A stretch of DNA of 22,634 nucleotides from a virus: positions 1 through 22,634 of the IMG/VR virus record IMGVR_UViG_3300006789_000189; one strand, written 5' to 3'. Within the stretch, counting starts at the first letter, position 1; each line of letters starts with the position of its first letter. A model generated the notes under the pieces. It ran no database searches. It saw only the letters and a program-made list of their open reading frames with translations, and had not been told where the DNA came from. Below, piece by piece: positions 22,021 through 22,634 of this stretch. A program made the position numbers and the translations under genes.

Positions 22021-22046
22021 AAGCCCCAAGTAATTATTAATTTAGT

Positions 22047-22074
22047 TTGAACGCTCCAGGTTTTGGGGTATAGT
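22047..22074 (+). promoter_or_regulatory. promoter of the replication gene
   Basis: TTGAAC (22047-22052), a 16-base spacer containing TTTTGGGG, and TATAGT (22069-22074) form a plausible sigma-70-like promoter. The expected start near 22081 lies just before the structured leader, and about 147 bases before the start codon. An inverted repeat CCCCAA (22024-22029) / TTGGGG (22063-22068) reaches into the spacer and may be an operator. Confidence 0.6.
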
Positions 22075-22090
22075 AAAAAGTATATTTAAT

Positions 22091-22187
22091 AGCGGCTCAG
22101 CTTTAGGCTTGATCACCTAGGGTTTAAGATTTTCTCATTGTTCTTATGAGCCGCTTCCTTTTCACAATGAGCTAACAATGAGAAGCG
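22091..22187 (+). ncRNA. structured leader (candidate cis-regulatory RNA or origin repeats)
   Basis: AGCGGCTCA (22091-22099) pairs with TGAGCCGCT (22147-22155). Between them fit CTTTAGG/CCTAGGG (22101-22107/22116-22122, with two G-U pairs) and TAAGA/TCTTA (22125-22129/22142-22146), giving a three-way-junction-like fold. TCCTTTTC follows the closing stem. An 11-bp perfect inverted repeat, TTCTCATTGTT (22132-22142) and AACAATGAGAA (22174-22184), interleaves with the first stem, so both together would form a pseudoknot. CTCAT/ATGAG (22134-22138/22146-22150) offers a competing hairpin. CAATGAG occurs twice (22165, 22176). It may be a switch-like leader RNA or a DNA-level control/origin site. Confidence 0.45.
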
Positions 22188-22227
22188 CAAGAAAAATACC
22201 TGCATTCTCTTTAACGGAGAAATCCAA

Positions 22228-22634
22228 ATGGCAAAACGGTTTATAGATACCGAACTATGGGACAAGACTAAGTTTAATTCTTGCTCTCAAAAGATAAAAT
22301 TATTAACTATATTCATCACATGTAAAAGCGACCTTATAGGAGTCTTTAAAATGGCCCCTATGCTAATCAATGCTTACATTGGCGATACAGTAACCGAGGA
22401 AGAAATACTATCTATTCCTTGCGACATTGTAAAGCTTGAAGATGGTGTTTACTGGCTTGAAAGGTTTTGTGCTTTTCAGTATGGTGAATTGTCAGAGACT
22501 TGTCGACCTCACAAAAAATACATTCAAATGCTTAAATCTTCTAATTTGTATGAAAGGGTATCTAAAGGGTATTCAAAGGGTATTAATACCCTACAAGACA
22601 AAGAACAAGACAAAGAACAAGACAAAGAACAAGA
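22228..22634 (+). CDS. replication-initiator-like protein, partial (3' end missing)
   Basis: The first 135 residues of a protein cut by the right edge. It begins MAKRFIDTELWDKTKFNSCS and contains a helical segment with LLTIFITCKSDLIGVFKMAP. This is followed by IPCDIVKLEDGVYWLERFCAFQYGEL, then HKKYIQMLKSSNLYERVSKG, a GYSKGINTLQDKEQ phrase and QDKE repeats. This layout resembles phage replication proteins with an N-terminal winged-helix-like DNA-binding domain (DnaD/O-like) and a repeat-rich charged linker. AACGGAGA lies seven bases before the ATG. The coding DNA carries iteron-like repeats and a palindrome, which also suits a replication initiator acting on its own gene. Confidence 0.65.
   Translation, partial: MAKRFIDTELWDKTKFNSCSQKIKLLTIFITCKSDLIGVFKMAPMLINAYIGDTVTEEEILSIPCDIVKLEDGVYWLERFCAFQYGELSETCRPHKKYIQMLKSSNLYERVSKGYSKGINTLQDKEQDKEQDKEQ
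22553..22592. repeat. iteron-like repeats and palindrome (candidate origin)
   Basis: AAAGGGTAT occurs at 22553-22561, 22564-22572 and 22575-22583, spaced by 11 bases, close to one helical turn. The last copy runs into AGGGTATTAATACCCT (22577-22592), a perfect 16-bp palindrome that adds an inverted copy. Phage lambda carries its origin iterons within the gene for its initiator, so this arrangement inside a replication-like gene is a credible origin. The repeats also encode the SKGYSKG peptide, so a protein-level explanation remains. Confidence 0.45.
22594..22634. repeat. 12-bp tandem repeat at the right edge
   Basis: CAAGACAAAGAA is repeated three times in full (22594-22629) and then cut off after CAAGA by the end of the window. 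In frame it encodes QDKE repeats, a charged linker. The ending inside a perfect repeat suggests that an assembly may have stopped here; the true copy number is unknown. Confidence 0.9.

Noticed and set aside
22016-22039. GTG-started seven-codon frame after the last coiled-coil gene
   Set aside because: Too short, and it falls in the promoter approach region; most likely chance.
1-22634. tRNA genes, CRISPR arrays, insertion sequences and integrase
   Set aside because: I looked on both strands for cloverleaf-like T-loop sequences, regularly spaced repeats, transposase or tyrosine/serine recombinase motifs and found none that could be supported.

Overview
This window is a tailed-phage genome segment (free phage or prophage) with compact, mostly abutting or 4-bp-overlapping genes in AT-rich DNA. 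The host cannot be named from the sequence. A tiny lipoprotein next to a membrane-anchored coiled-coil protein looks like a two-component spanin and suggests a Gram-negative host with an outer membrane. Recognisable Shine-Dalgarno sequences and TTGCAA-N17-TATAAT-type promoters fit ordinary bacterial sigma-70-like expression.

Positions 1-16478 form the rightward late region in lambda-like order: a repeat-rich stretch that may be the packaging site, terminase small and large subunits, a small head-joining-position protein, portal, S49 capsid protease, coiled-coil scaffold candidate, major capsid protein, a small Lys-rich protein, a strong terminator, head-completion/tail-terminator-position proteins, a tail-tube candidate, a pre-tape-measure protein, a short tape measure, three unrecognised tail proteins, a repeat-containing tail fibre, a DUF4376-like protein, a phospholipase-A2-like HD..Y protein, and the spanin-like pair. 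Four intergenic junctions in this region (about 2357, 5000, 8384 and 13006) carry nearly the same GTTGACAAT plus A-rich element placed directly after a stop codon. They divide the late genes into blocks.

Positions 16417-19537 form a leftward operon on the minus strand: small ribbon-helix-helix-like protein, ERF annealing protein, YqaJ-like exonuclease, coiled-coil protein, SSB-like protein with an acidic IPF tail, VRR-NUC-like nuclease, and a CII/CP76-like regulator. This is a recombination/replication-support cassette. Its last gene overlaps the end of the late operon tail-to-tail by 62 bp. A GC-rich hairpin with a T-run in the rightward sense lies about 800 bp further on.

Positions 19538-22634 hold a divergent promoter region, then a rightward early operon of very small proteins (coiled coils, a tail-anchored membrane protein, YopX-like, ASCH domain). 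A promoter with an unusually structured leader (22047-22227) precedes the start of a replication-initiator-like gene that runs off the right edge. Inside that gene are three 11-bp-spaced AAAGGGTAT repeats and a 16-bp perfect palindrome that look like origin iterons. The window ends in a 12-bp tandem repeat. No integrase, tRNA, CRISPR array, insertion sequence or recognisable endolysin was seen.
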